A program made the position numbers and the translations under genes. The notes beneath the pieces were generated by a model, which was not told the origin of the DNA, made no database searches, and worked only from the letters and a program-made list of their open reading frames with translations. From assembly GCA_008933995.1 (NCBI GenBank), contig WARS01000012.1, positions 9,659,001 to 9,723,000 on the forward strand: a stretch of 64,000 nt of DNA, read 5' to 3'. Positions 1 to 12,735 of the stretch are shown here, piece after piece. Source of the stretch: Datnioides undecimradiatus (taxonomy: Eukaryota > Chordata > Actinopteri > Lobotiformes > Datnioididae). Position 1 is the stretch's first letter. Each line of letters starts with the position of its first letter.

Positions 1-1059
1 TTACATTGCTCATACAGAAATCAAGAGGATTAAATTCAAAAATGCAGAACTGCTTGTTGTTATCATAAACAACTCAACTTAGTTTGCTGAGAGGTCTGGC
101 TTCCACCCGCTCGGCTCAGTCCTCAACGGCTGTTTTCCAGACACACAATTCATAGTTAAGACTGGCTTTGGGAGCTATCATCAACCACGTTTTGACATTT
201 ATAAGAGGTGACCAGGGAACAGCCATCTGTAGAAGCCTTAAATGAGATATGAACATCTTTAATCTAATTACGAATACCCAGCAGAGGATCTCCTTTCTTT
301 GTCCAGTCGGTGTATCACAGCTAATTCAGTTCTATCGATCATCACAGGCTCAGATGTTTCTGCCTCATACCACTGCAGGTTCCACACAACCAACAAGGGA
401 AGGATGAAGGAGACCACCTACTTGACCTTGAGCCCTCAAGAGGATGGCTTCATTGTATTAGCAACAGTTTCCTCACATCAGCAGTATCACTGTTCGACCC
501 TGTCTCCAACAAAATATGTTTCTTACTTCCCCTGTAGAATATGTTTCCGTTCTTGTTTCTCTGTTCAGTGTTCATTTGAACCTGATTTTTCTTGGGAGGA
601 GTGCAACAAGTGTAAAATGGATATGGCTAACAACAAAATGGAGTGACATTTGCATTTCTTCAGTCAGCAAAATAAATCCAAGTGACAAATTAGTCCAACA
701 TTTACTCCTGTTAGCTCCTGAGGAAATTGTTGCTGCTAATTGTGCATCTTTCTACAGCAGCTGGTTTCTAACTCTGTCAGTCAGCCTTTTATTGCTGGAC
801 AGATAGAATACAGTAGGTTTTGGGGTTTTTTCACTGAAAAACAGATGTTTCCTGTCACGTAGCATAATACTTACATAACTATATGCCATAAAACCAAAAC
901 AAGCTGAAAGACAATAATAATTGTTTTGCATTGCTTAGGGGAACTGCAGAGTCATGATTCTCTGTGGGTTTATCAACTTTCATATGACATACAGTCATTT
1001 CACCTATTTCTTATCTCTCTGTGGTAAGAGAAGGATTGTGATTTTGGTTTTAAATTAGA

Positions 1060-1430
1060 ATCTGTTAGTGGTTAGCTAGTGGACAGCTACTTCCTTAGCC
1101 TGGCTGCTGAAAGTCTAAAGGCTAAAGTTCGCATGATAACATCTTCAAAGCGACAATGCTAAAATGCTGGTATAAAGCATGTAAATGTTTACCATTAGTT
1201 TAGGGTGTTGGCAACATTTGCTAATTTCCAGAAATTGCAGCTGACTTCAATGGGGATATATGACCATATATTTGTATTATAGAATCCAGGTATTGAACAA
1301 ACTGACACTTTGACCTGATGATGATTCTGCATGAAACTTCAGTTAACCCTCGTTGCTACGGTTCATCCTCAAGGGAACATCAGTGTCTGTACTAAATTGC
1401 ATGACCTTCAAATATATTACACCTTTAACT
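1060..1430 (+). repeat. fish interspersed repeat, family A (longest fragment)
   Basis: Contains degenerate pieces of a repeat I know from percomorph genomes: ACAATGCTAAAATGCTGGTA, CAACATTTGCTAATT, ACTTTGACCTGATGATGATT, GGTTCATCCTCAAGGGAACA and GTCTGTACTAAATTGCATGA. These occur in the same order as in other copies. It is non-coding. Other fragments of the same family lie at 3080-3118, 38250-38400, 57790-57845 and 63690-63835. Confidence 0.65.
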
Positions 1431-3079
1431 TCAACTTCATGCAGTGTTTGATTTAAAAATACAAGAGGGAACATTTAAAAAAAACTTGTAATGTCAAATA
1501 GAGTCTGATGCTCAGACTCAATGAACTAATTAACCAAACTGTTTTTCACATATTTGTGATTTTCAGGTAATCCATGAAATCTGTAGTTTATCCTCTATTA
1601 GTGTTTGTTCAATAGTTTTTTTAATAGGTAAGGTCCAGTTGTGTTAACTTCAAAATGTCAAATTTCCTTGAGGAAATTTCTTTAATTAATTACCTTTTAC
1701 CTTCTACTGCATCTTCTTTCCTCCCTGATTATGTTTATGTCCCACTTATCTTGTTTCCCTCCCTGTATTCCACTTGGATCCACTCGTCTTTTTCTCTTCT
1801 TCATCAGTGCGTCTTGCTTCTTAAATTCTCATCACTCCTCGCCACTTCTGTCACCACTTCTAATTCCTCCCACTTCTGTCTTCTGTGTTTCTTATCCCTC
1901 TCTTGTTTACCTCCATCCGTCCCATAACACCCTCCAATCCCTTTGTGCTATCTTCCCCCTTCCTTCTCCACTGCGTTTTCCCGCTGTAGCTGTTAGAAGT
2001 GGCAGCAGGTCACACCAGCCCTGAGCCAAGCTGTGCTGTTCCAGGCTCTACCATGCCCGGCCAACTGTTCCGCTCTGTTTGGCACACCTGACTGGGCCAG
2101 GGTCGTTACAAGAACCCCACTTTCAAATCCTTGCCATCCTTGTCCTGCTTTTCCTCCTCCTCAATCCCACAGCAATCAAACTCCACGCCAGTCACTGAGC
2201 CCATTCTCAACTATCATTAGCCTAATTGTCATACAGCCTGGTTCCTTTCTTGCTGCCAAGTGTGGGCCTTGTCCACCTGAATGCCAAATACTGGGCTCAT
2301 CCAAAAGAGATACACCCTACTGCGCCTGGCTAAAAGCAATTGCTGTGCTCAGCCAATACATCCCAATTATCTTAACTACCCTGACTTTCCATCAGGGATT
2401 CAGTACAAAACAGTCCCACATCCTTTCTTCCATGAACAATGATCAGCTGGACCACACAGTTAATGTGAGCACCTGTAAATGTACATGTTAATCTTGCTGG
2501 AACTCATACCTTGTTTTACCCAGTCAATTGTTGTCTACCATCCCAGCACAAAAATGGGAGTCATGGGAAATAAGCCTTGCCCATCTAGTCAACCAAAGAG
2601 ACCAAAGTCATCAACAAATCAACAGAGCTCTGAACCTGGTAATATTAGGCAACACATTATCTGATTATTGCTGATTGCCACAAGCTTGTTTTAGACTCTT
2701 TTTGCTCTCTCGTGGTCAAAAATAATCTAGTAGAACTGAAAACAATGTCTTGTGGTTAAGAAACAATTTAAATAGGAAATACGAAAAGTCATGTATTACG
2801 CTGCCAAAACACAGGTCACCGAACCACAATGCTGTCACTGAATGTGTCATTTACAAACACCGATGGAGGGCTGAAGCTGCTGCTGCACAGTGAAAATGTT
2901 AACATGTGGACGTTTTAGCTGCTGTATTACTTGCACTGTTTGCCATCTTCCTCTAGCATGTTTGCACCATAAAGTGAACACCAATTAGCACTGAAAATAG
3001 TACAGTGTAACTACTACTAGTATTTGGCACAGGTACAGTTTTAATTAAAAATTGGCCGCGAAAGTATGAAATTAAATGA

Positions 3080-3118
3080 TAATCCATCCAATACTTGTTG
3101 AGATATTTCTATTTGTGC
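3080..3118 (+). repeat. fish interspersed repeat, family A (short fragment)
   Basis: The phrase AATCCATCCAATACTTGTTG followed by AGATATTTCT matches the part of family A that comes after the portion kept at 1060-1430. It is only about 40 bp. Confidence 0.5.
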
Positions 3119-4562
3119 AAAAATACCAACTGTAGGTATGTGATATGGTATGATATGTGACTAATCTGAAAATATCTTATGCTCAACGTACCCTAGCAGT
3201 GACATCTGACTCATGGAAATTGGATTTTTGGTCCTATTTTATGTGTAATCCAGCTATGCCATCTTGAGGTATCCTTCAACCATTTGCACATTATAATCTC
3301 ATTTAAACTGTACATAGGCCTACACATCAAATCTCTCATTGTAAGGTATTTAATCTAACAAATGTGTTACATTAGTTGCCCTTTGACAGTACAGTTTATA
3401 ACACAATAAATTCAACAAATGAAATAATGGTCTGGTGTGATAAGATGAATACATAAAATGAACTTTAATTGTATGCTGATGACAGCGCAGTATTCACATG
3501 TCATGTTATTTTAGATGTCACATGTTGTATTTTTATTATATTATTCATCCAAAGTGTTATCCCACTATCCATTAAACATTGCCTAATTTTTGACATCATA
3601 ATGGCTGAAATGTAATAATGCAGTGTTACAGTTCAACTCCATTAACTCAATTTGACATTTGTACTACATTATGAGACATTTGATATCATTTGATAAGGGT
3701 GCCAGCACCTATAACTCAACCACCAGCTCCATTACTATTTTGCCTTATAGTACTTTAAATTAGTGTATTTGCATTTTGCTGTGTTTGTCTGAATAGCTCT
3801 CTCTGACTTTAGTGTCAGCAACCAAGGGCAGCAGGAGAGAGGAGAGGACAGTGGGAGGGCTGGCTTTGACAGGTGGACAGATGACAACGATACAGCTACC
3901 TGTATCTGGGAGCTTTTCTGCACTCTGATCCCTGGCAGATGACTGATTTATCAACAGACAGACAGATGTTATCATCAACGGGAGATACAGGTGACAAATG
4001 ACAGTCTGTGAGACGGGACGTGGGCGGGGGTGGAGGGTTAAGATGGAGTGGCACATGGAGGGTATAGGTGGGGAAGGAAAGTGACACAAGTGAAACTTGA
4101 GGTGACGCAGGGAAGAAAGCGGGAGAAGTTTCAAGGAGAGGCGGGATTGTTAGCAGACAGGTCGATAAATGGCTGAACATGTGGAGGGAGACATGTACGA
4201 ACACAGGCTGATCACTAAAAATAGAGATTTAAGTCAGAGCAGGGAAAGACAGGGAGGAGGAGGGGGGAAGAGAGATAGCAAGAGATGCTATGCTCAGTAA
4301 ACTGTGATAACTGACAGGACGAGAGAGATGTTGTTCTGCCTCCAAATTACTGACTGCAGCGTGTAAACATGATGCTGGGCAGAACAAAGCTGCTGCTGCT
4401 GCTGCCGCTGCATTGATCAACAAGGAAAAAAGAAAAAAGGTGAAGCCAAGAGAAGAACCGAGTGCATTCACCAGCCAGATCAGGCTTCTGCAGCAATTAC
4501 AGGTGTTGTGTGCTGGTATGTGTTAATCAGGTGCTCACGTGTGTGGAGTGGAAGTGCTTAAT

Positions 4563-4584
4563 TGTGTGTGTGTGTGTGTGTGTA
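4563..4584. repeat. (TG)n microsatellite
   Basis: About 11 uninterrupted TG units. ORFs starting here (MCVCVCV) are artefacts of the repeat. Confidence 0.95.
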
Positions 4585-4749
4585 CAGGTGGAGGTGTGTG
4601 CAGTGTTTGTACAAACTAACTAGTGCAGTGACACTGGAAACATACGCCACAAACCAACCGCACTGTGTTTTAGCCTGTGTTGCTGTCCTCAGAAGCCTGG
4701 AGGCACAGCTCGGTGCGTGTGAGCATCACAGAATGCAACAAGTTGAGCT

Positions 4750-4751
<2 letters not shown>

Positions 4752-4781
<30 letters not shown>
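4752..4781. repeat. (CA)n microsatellite
   Basis: About 15 uninterrupted CA units, 170 bp from the TG run of 4563-4584. The pair could form an imperfect long inverted repeat in single strands. Confidence 0.95.
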
Positions 4782-4783
<2 letters not shown>

Positions 4784-5207
4784 AACCGTAGTTGCTATGG
4801 AAACAGGGCCCTCAAAAGGCTCAAAGAGTTTTGAAGGATGCAAAAAATGTGCTGTGAGAGGTTCTGACTTGCAGGAAAATAGCTGTTAGAAAAGAAAAAT
4901 GTAAGCACTTTTTTTATATTTTGATGCCATCAACAAGTCATGAATAAGTTTACCTGATTCATCTGTAAGGTGGGGTGTTTGCTTTGTAACATCTAAAGGT
5001 ATGCGTTAGCTTTTTCAGCGTTTTCAGCGCACTGAGGAGAGCGCTTGGTATGCAGCACGCGGCTTGGCCCACTTTGTTCGTTCGAGCGGCATATAACACA
5101 TTTGACTTGACAAAAGACATTAAAATAGATGTCTAATCCTTGACTAATTCTAACCAAATCCTTTTGTTCGTGTCCTGTCACATCATAAGCAGAGAGAGAG
5201 GCATGCA

Positions 5208-5236
5208 CGCGCACTCACACACACACACACACACAG
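5208..5236. repeat. (CA)n microsatellite
   Basis: CA repeat preceded by a short GA run (5191-5200) and a GCACGCGCAC segment. Confidence 0.9.
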
Positions 5237-5566
5237 AGGTATCTTATTCCAGGCTTTCAGACAGACCATTGTTATTTAGAGAGCTCCCACCACCGGCCGA
5301 ACCACCCACTCGCACACACCAATCATCCTCCTCCCACGCTGCCGCCCACCATCCTACCCACAACACCACCACCAACACACACGCACACACACAAATATTA
5401 ATGTATCCTCCAAAAATTCACTCTTGACAGGGTGGGAAAGCCTCCAAATCAGCATTTAGACATGAAACTCTTGACTGAAACCAAGACTAATGAAATTCTT
5501 CTGTCAGTTAGCAGCTTTTTAAGGAACAGTGATCCACAAAACTATTCAGTGATATGGGAAAATCTT

Positions 5567-5590
5567 CACACGCACACACACACACACACA
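5567..5590. repeat. (CA)n microsatellite
   Basis: About 12 CA units with a single CG interruption near the start. Confidence 0.9.
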
Positions 5591-5683
5591 GATCTTTAGC
5601 TCCTCTAAAGCTACCAGTCATGCTCTGCTATTTGACACTTGCCAGGGTCACCTCTTGGTGTTGTGCCAGCTGGATCCCCCCCT

Positions 5684-5704
5684 ATCTCTCTCTCTCTCTC
5701 TCTC
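5684..5704. repeat. (CT)n microsatellite
   Basis: About 10 CT units next to a C-run. Confidence 0.9.
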
Positions 5705-5739
5705 CAGCAAGCAAACAAATTAGTGAAAGAGACTTGACC

Positions 5740-6020
5740 CCTGTTCAAAGGGAGGGCATCGCTGGGAAATTGGAATTCGGGACTCGATTAGAGGCTCCGT
5801 GAGCATGGACCGCGGATATGTGCCGCCGATACGCTACTTTGCCCTGCACATGGTCATAGGGCCTGTAATTAACACACACCCATCATTGATGCTCTCCGAT
5901 GACAAGCGTAGACATGGGTGTGTGGATTCATTTTGCCCACGGGTGCATGAATATACAGTATGTGCATGCAAATGTCTCTTTTGTATTCAAGGCGTTAATT
6001 ACTCCCTCTTTTGGTATGAC
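5740..6020. promoter_or_regulatory. candidate conserved non-coding element
   Basis: Non-repetitive block with homeodomain cores TAATTA at 5866-5871 and 5996-6001 and a perfect octamer ATGCAAAT at 5966-5973, which is a POU-factor site. The texture is like vertebrate developmental enhancers. The call is inference; conservation could not be tested. Confidence 0.3.
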
Positions 6021-6569
6021 AGCTTCCGTAAATGCCGCACAAAAAAAAAAAAAAGGTACTGCGTCTCAGAGTCCCATTAATGTCTCACCACAGCAATATT
6101 TATAAAGTTCTGTGCAGCTGTTTAGGAAGCTAAAGCAGTAAAATCCCTTGTTATTCCACTCACAAAATTAGCCTCGACACCACCCAAACAATGTTCACAA
6201 TCCTCATCTATCTGCTAGATCAAGCCTCTGTTTAAGCTACTCCATAATGGTTTCATCAATATCGCTGTAAACAGCATCTTCACATGCAGCCTGTTTACAT
6301 TAGCCTGTCGCTTTTTGCCCTTTTTTTTCCCCAATCATTATGTTCCATTTGGTCAATCTGTTGTCTATTCCATCCACTTTCTCATCTATTTTCTTGCCTC
6401 TGTCTCCAGCCTTTTCAGAGTACATAAATGCCAGGCAGGGAGTAAAGGAGCAGGGGTGTTTCTAAACCCAAACAGACAGATAGATTTGGGCTGCTTATTG
6501 AATCCATTTGTCTCTGGATTGGCACTAATGAAAGAGCTATTAGGACCAAGAACACATTAGGCTCTGCAT

Positions 6570-6595
6570 ATGTGTGTGTGTGTGTGTGTGTGTGT
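6570..6595. repeat. (TG)n microsatellite
   Basis: About 13 TG units, bounded by ATATG and TATGAC. Confidence 0.93.
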
Positions 6596-7394
6596 ATGAC
6601 AAGAGAGACAGAGCATGAGCAATGATGGGTTACCTTTCCATTGGCCACCAAAGGCCAATAGTCTTTAAAAGAGAATATTAGTCCTTTCTACTGTAGGCCT
6701 CCCTTTAGAAGTCCTCTGGGTGCTATTAGTGTAATGTATATGGACTGACTGCATCACTTAAATGCTTCCTTACACACTCAGCATGACTCATCTTCACAGA
6801 TGGGCAAAGGATGTGAGGAAGGGTCAGGTTTGTTTGTGGACCTGCACTAATTACAGTATTTAGATGTTGTAGTATGAGCTGTTTACTCCAGTAAAAAGGA
6901 GACAGACGAGCCCAGCTGCTGCCCTGTCAGCTCAGATGAACCTCACTGCACTGCTGCATCATTCCCCACTGACATTTAAGTGCAGATGAACTGAGTTTCC
7001 CTCTTTAAAAAAAGGCCCCTCTATTACTTCCACCTGACACTGCAAGACTTCCTCTCTTCATCTCTGTCTGCTCCACCCACCACCAAAAGTAGCTAATTCA
7101 ATAAACAAACCGTTTGTTTCTGTTCTAATCAGTATCTATCTTCCTGATGGAATAGTCTGACTTCACTGATTGTCTCCTGCTGTTTTTGGGGTCTTCTTTT
7201 TCCCCGGCTTTAGGCTTGATGATATGCTAGGCAAATTGGAATTTGAATTAGGAATGAAAAGAGTGCCAGCTCAAGGAAAACCTATCACTTCCGACTGATT
7301 GCAAAATAACAGACTATGCTGTCTAAAATAGCTTCAGTTAAAGAGATTAGTTTTAGGCAGCCCGAAAACTTTGGTCAAAGTTTGGGGCAAACTG

Positions 7395-7620
7395 TTAACA
7401 CTGCAGAAAATGGTGGATCAGCCGGTTAGCTTAGCTTAGCACAAAGACTGGAAAAAACGTGAAACAGCTAACCAGCTCTGTCCGAGGGCTACTAAAGTCA
7501 TCCTGCAGTATCGACACCTCTAAAGTTCAATCATTAACATCTTAGTAATGTGTCTGTGATTTGTTTAATCAGAAAAAACAGTGCAGTTACATGGGAGCTG
7601 TGCGAAGGTTATTTTCTTTT
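7395..7620 (+). repeat. fish interspersed repeat, family B
   Basis: GGTTAGCTTAGCTTAGCACA, AAGACTGGAAAAAACGTGAA, AGCTAACCAGCTCTGTCC, CACCTCTAAAGTTCAATCAT and TTTGTTTAATCAGAAAAAAC follow each other as in a repeat common in percomorph UTRs and introns. It is non-coding. An ORF at 7550-7735 starts inside it and is not a gene. Confidence 0.65.
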
Positions 7621-8189
7621 CATAAGCAGCCAAACCTTCCCGTCACAATATTGCCAGTCATCTGATCTGAATTTCTTTAGGTCTTTATGTCACTCAGTTG
7701 CTTTTAGATGTGAATACATTTCAAAGGCCAAGTGAAAATGATGCAGATTTTTTTTTTAAAAAAGGTTGAAATATCAGTTAAAACATATTTAACCAGGTGG
7801 AAAGGTTCCTGTGTTAATAAAACTGCAAAAGACACTAAATGAAGGAGAGAGTCTGGTTATGTTATTGTCAGACTAACTGTCAAAAAACAATTTCGGTCAC
7901 ACCCCTAGAAACCAAACCCTCACAGAACTTTCAAACTTTCTTGCCCCTAAAATTGCACACATTCCCAGAAACACCCTCACTGAGAGTACATGAGCACGTT
8001 TGATGAGCTCTATTGTCAAGCAAGTACATGATTTTGCAGTGTCTTGCACTTCCCTTTTGGCGATCTCTCTTCAACCAATCTATTACTGCATGTAACATCA
8101 TGGACAAGCTCCGTTCTCGCCTCTCTCTCTCTTACATCCCTCCACTCCCCCCTTTTCTCCCAAAAATGCCTCATCAAGGTCTGAGTCAA

Positions 8190-8370
8190 TGTGAGCCTGT
8201 GAGAAATTAAATTCCCCTAATTAGGCCAGCAGATTTGCCTGCTTTATCCTTCTGCCTCCCAAACCTCCCCTCATCCAGACAAATCTCTAATTAATCGCCG
8301 CATGCTGCTGTTGACTATACTTCAGAGGCCGGGCCTCAATGAATGGTGGAGGGATTCTCATGCTTCTTCA
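8190..8370. promoter_or_regulatory. candidate conserved non-coding element
   Basis: Complex sequence with two TAATTA cores (8218-8223 and 8288-8293), lying between a CT-rich stretch and a poly-A/TG-rich stretch. Inferred from motif density only. Confidence 0.3.
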
Positions 8371-9282
8371 CTCTAGAAATAGGCTTCTAAAAAAAAAAAA
8401 GCTATTATAATCAGAGCTCTCCTCATATATATATGTTGTGTAGGAGTGTGTGTGGGTGTGCGTGTGTGTATGTGCGTGTGTGTGAGTGAGTGAGAAAGAG
8501 CATATATTCTCTCAGGGGTTATTCGTTGCTTACATCAAAGGAAAATTGCTCTAGGCTGCAATTGAGGATGAAACAGTTTAGAATTTAAGTAAGACGTGCA
8601 CATGTTACATGACCTGTGCTTCGCCTGTCTCTGTACTGTAACATCTGCATGACAGACTTTGGGTGTGGACAAGCGGGCATAACGAGAACAAGGGGGCAAA
8701 GATAAAGGATTTCTGCAGATTTCTCCAGCTAATTAAGGATCAAAGTTGCTGAACTTCTGAAGTTCAGTTTGCTAACAGCTACGGCATCAGTGTCTCACTG
8801 TGTTTCATTTGGTTCTGTACAAATTTGGAGGAGCAGTGTCCAAAAAAAGTCTCAGCTCACGAGTAAAAATTTCAGCACTGATATTTTTGCAGATATTCTA
8901 AGATAGATACTCAGAGGGCATTTCTAATCTCCTTGATTCCCTTCCTTCATCATCTGCATTTTAACCCATTTCAGGTGAACTTTCCTTGAACTGTTAACAA
9001 TTTGCATTGCATATTTGGCAAAAACAGTCTGTCTCTCCAAGTAACAAGGCAGCTGGTCTTGTAAGAGAAGAAATTGCCACTTTCTCCTCTCTGCAGTCAG
9101 TTTATCTTTACGATCCTACTGTAGTTTATCTGGTCTGTACATTACACTTTCAGTGAAAGGAGACTGAAGGTTGTCTTTAACATAGATCAACAGCCAAGGT
9201 GAAAAGTGATCTTTACAAAGTGAGCCACAAGAACTAGAAATATTCACTGCCCTCAATACACACATCATTACTCGTGCAGCCA

Positions 9283-9985
9283 ATTGCTCCTCTGTTCTAT
9301 GCAGATGATGTGGCTGTGATGTGATGGTTTGTTTCAACAGACTATGACCTGCATAACACACTGGAGCCGGGTGTTGAAGTTGTTGGGATGAGAGTCAGCA
9401 CCTCCAAGTCTGAGGCCATGGTCCTCAGCTGGGAAGCAGTTGATTGCTTCCTCTAGGTTGGAAGTGAGTTCATCCCCAGGCAAAGAAGTTCAAGTACCTC
9501 TGAGTGAGGGCAAGAAGGATGGTGAGATGGATCAGTGAATTGGTGCAGCATTGGCAGTAATGGTGGGTTGTACTGGGTCATCCTGGTCAGATCCAGCTCT
9601 CACCTGTGGGCATGGGCTTCAGGTAGTGACCAAGAGATTGTAGACACGAGTGGATGAAATGAGTTTTCTCCTTAGGATGCTGGCCTAGGCAGGCTAGACT
9701 CTGGCTGGACTGGGCTGGCTAGACTCCACCTTAGAGACAAGGTAAGGAGATCAGATGTTCAGAGGAAGTTAGGAGTAGAGCAAGTGCCTCTTCATACTGA
9801 AAGGTGTCAGTTGAGGTGGCTCAGGCAGCTGATCACAATGCCTCCTATGCAACTTCTTTTGGAGGCTTTAATGTGCAGTTTGCAGGACATCTCAAGGTAG
9901 AATTTGCTGGAGAATGGAATATGTCTCATCTTACCCAGGAAGGCCTCAAGACAAGCCCCAGAAAAAAAACTGAATTCAAAAAACT
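9283..9985 (+). pseudogene. LINE (non-LTR retrotransposon) reverse-transcriptase fossil
   Basis: Translating across broken frames gives FYADDV at 9295-9312, the catalytic YxDD box of reverse transcriptase. It is followed by VGMRVSTSKSEAMVLSWEAV (about 9385-9440), then sequence near 9740-9845 reading close to RSDVQRKLGVE and QLRWLRQLITMPP. The block around 9905-9960 still resembles the DNA that encodes the end of the ORF in common fish LINEs. The order and wording match the C-terminal part of the reverse-transcriptase ORF of an abundant teleost LINE of the RTE/Rex type; the exact clade is not certain. It is dead: stop codons follow the YADD box and VDCFL, and the frame shifts several times. 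The 5' part, including any endonuclease, is missing, as expected of a 5'-truncated insertion. Plus orientation, opposite to snx29. Confidence 0.8.
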
Positions 9986-12555
9986 TCTTGTTATCACAGC
10001 TAAATGTGACAATTGCAGAATGATGTACGTAAGTTGACTTGAAAGTTAACTGAAGATGTGGCTGACAAAAAAATATGCGAGGACAGATTAAAACAAACAA
10101 GAACAGAACAGTGTGCACATGAACACACTGTTTTATAAAAGCCGCACATTTTAAAAATCTCATTCACTGCAGAACTGGATTCACATGGACAAGCCTCATC
10201 ATCACTCATTTAGCCATAAATGGATGTACATGTACATGTAGAAATGCTTTTAGAGTACTTGTTCCTGCTCCACCGCTCATTAGAGCCATCAATGCGAAGA
10301 ACAGCAAAGACGAAAAAGAGCAATTTCACAGATTGTGTCACATCAGCGAGGTTCTCCAACAGCACCAGCAACAGCTGTTCTTACATGAGTCCAACACACA
10401 GCTGTGGCTATGTATAGGATCCATACCACTAATTCAGCACATGTAGCCTACCTCTAAACGGTCATCATGGTGCTATTTCAGTCAGTTTTAACTGTCCATG
10501 ACTCATTCTGAAACAGACTGTACAAAGTGCTTCATAATCTACAATCCAATGAAGACAGGGAAAGAAAGGCTCTAATGTGAATTAAAAAAATATTAAAAGT
10601 AATCTTTTATTTATATCTTTGGTATTTTACAGCTTGGACTGCAACATACAAAATAAATTAACTATGTTACAAAAATGTATTAAAATACCTACAAAAACAA
10701 TAAGATGTAGGTTTATATACTTTGTTAAATTGTGTCTTTACGTCCTTGAAAATGATTCCAGATTTTCAGAACCAGAGAAATCCAAAACTGAAAACTAAAA
10801 CAAGGTAATGGTTCATTATCAGTTTTGGTGTGAATATATCTACCATTGTGTTTGCGGTGACTTTTTGGATCTTATTTTTTAATGGATGTTTTTTAATTAG
10901 ATGAAGGATTTCAGTCATCAGGATTGTAAATTATCAGAGACACAAGTTGCAACAAGTTGCACCAGTGTTAGCAGCAGCAGCTCAGCTCACACCACCACAC
11001 AGCTCCTCCCACATGTCAAGCAAACATCAGAGAAACAAAGGATTTTCAACTATAGACTATTTTGTTTAGATAAGCCACCTCTCCTGCAGATATTTCAGCT
11101 TTAAAAACAATGAACGCTGAAGGAATCGTAAGTAAAAGAAGTGCAACTCACAGGGTTCCACGCTACTTCACAACATCCCCAAACTGTGTTTTCTTAGTGG
11201 CGAACTATTACGTCTTGCACATTTAACTACAAACATACATATTCATGTCTACCTCATATCAGCTGCAGCCATCTCCACAGTCTCTACGCTGGTCTTTAGC
11301 ATGTGTAATGCATTCTTTCATAAGGACTGGTTTGTGTGTGGGAAATGGTGTATGTGTGGATTTTGCGCATACAGATTGTTAAACATAAGAGTGATTAATC
11401 ACATCCTGTTGTTGCACTCTCGTGTGCAGTGGTTTGCTGGCTCCCAGTTTTCTTCATATACTCTATTCATAATACTGACATAACTTAATTGTGCAGACAC
11501 ATTTACTCTTTAAACGCTCAGATTTCCTGGAATTTCATTGGAAAGTTGAACAGAAAATGACTAATGACTCAAAGAAAAGGTCAAAGCAAAAACAAAATAA
11601 AACAAAACAATGTCCTGGAGTGGCTGAGTCAAAGATCAGAGTCAAAACAATCAAGAAATTGTGTCTGAATTTGAAAAAAAAGGTTGTTCATCCCAGTGCA
11701 GCCTGACTAACATGATCATGTTTGCAACCTGCTTGGGTAATTTACATCACTTTGTAGAGATCTGGGGTTTTTTTTGTTTTTTTAATTTTCTGTTGACTGG
11801 TGTCAAAAGAGCCACATTAAGCACTTCAGTGCTCCAGTGTTGTTTGCCAATAACACATAAACAATCCCAAAGGGACACTGTCTTTTTTTTTTACTTAAGG
11901 CTCAATATTCCAACTAATGCTCCATCCATTTACTATGGAACACAGTCAGATCTACTAGGAATACAGTTCCTATTAATTCCCACCAAATAAGCTCATCTTT
12001 GTAAATGTCCACATTTGATGGCTCTGAGAATATAGTAGGTGTAATGCATATGAAGTATGCTCTCCCTAGCCAATACACACACACACAGAGTCACCTGCTG
12101 TTTACCCCACGCTGCTGCCGTCCCACTAAACCTCAGTTAGAGGGAGCAATATAGAATCCATCTCAGACTCTCAGCTGGTCTGAAGCAATCAGTGTGATGG
12201 GATTCCACTGGCTGCTGGCTTTACATATTCAGTCTGTCTCGATCCTCTTTAGATAAACATAGCTTTCTGAGGTCCACAGCTGCAGTTGCACTGTGGCTTC
12301 GCTGTAATGAGTCGAGGATGGCTGTCAGAGATGAGGAGAGAGACTCCGTTTCTGCTGCCGTGTGGGTCGAGCACTGCGTAGGTGTAGCTGCCCGCTCAGA
12401 TACATGGAGAGCAGTGTGTGCACCGTATGGGTGTCTGCATACAGTATGTGTGAGTGTGCAGGACTGTGCAAATGAGTGTGTGCACTGCGTGGACAGTTCC
12501 ACTCCTGCTCATTTATATGGAGTAGATGCATTACTTCTATGATGCACTTTCACCT

Positions 12556-12556
<1 letters not shown>

Positions 12557-12610
<54 letters not shown>
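12557..12610. repeat. (CA)n microsatellite, longest in the window
   Basis: About 27 uninterrupted CA units, long enough to be highly polymorphic. A GA-rich run follows at 12701-12735. Confidence 0.97.
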
Positions 12611-12612
<2 letters not shown>

Positions 12613-12700
12613 TTTTCTTGCCACATCTGACAGAGGTTAATGCAATTCCTGAGGGGAGGAGGGGTTGAAACACAAGGATGCATCTGCACAATAGAATACA

Positions 12701-12735
12701 CAGAGAGAGAGAGAGACAGAAACAGAGAGAGAGAA
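12701..12735. repeat. (GA)n-rich run
   Basis: Two GA runs separated by CAGAAACA. Confidence 0.9.

Larger units (their letters stand above)
1..9279. other. non-coding sequence far downstream of snx29
   Basis: No gene could be supported. Open frames are short, overlap on both strands and have no domains. The stretch holds fish repeat fragments (1060-1430, 3080-3118 and 7395-7620), a pyrimidine-rich block (1735-1990), a purine-rich block (3820-4290), CA/TG and CT microsatellites between 4.5 and 6.6 kb, and two motif-rich blocks that could be conserved non-coding elements (5740-6020 and 8190-8370). Confidence 0.6.
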
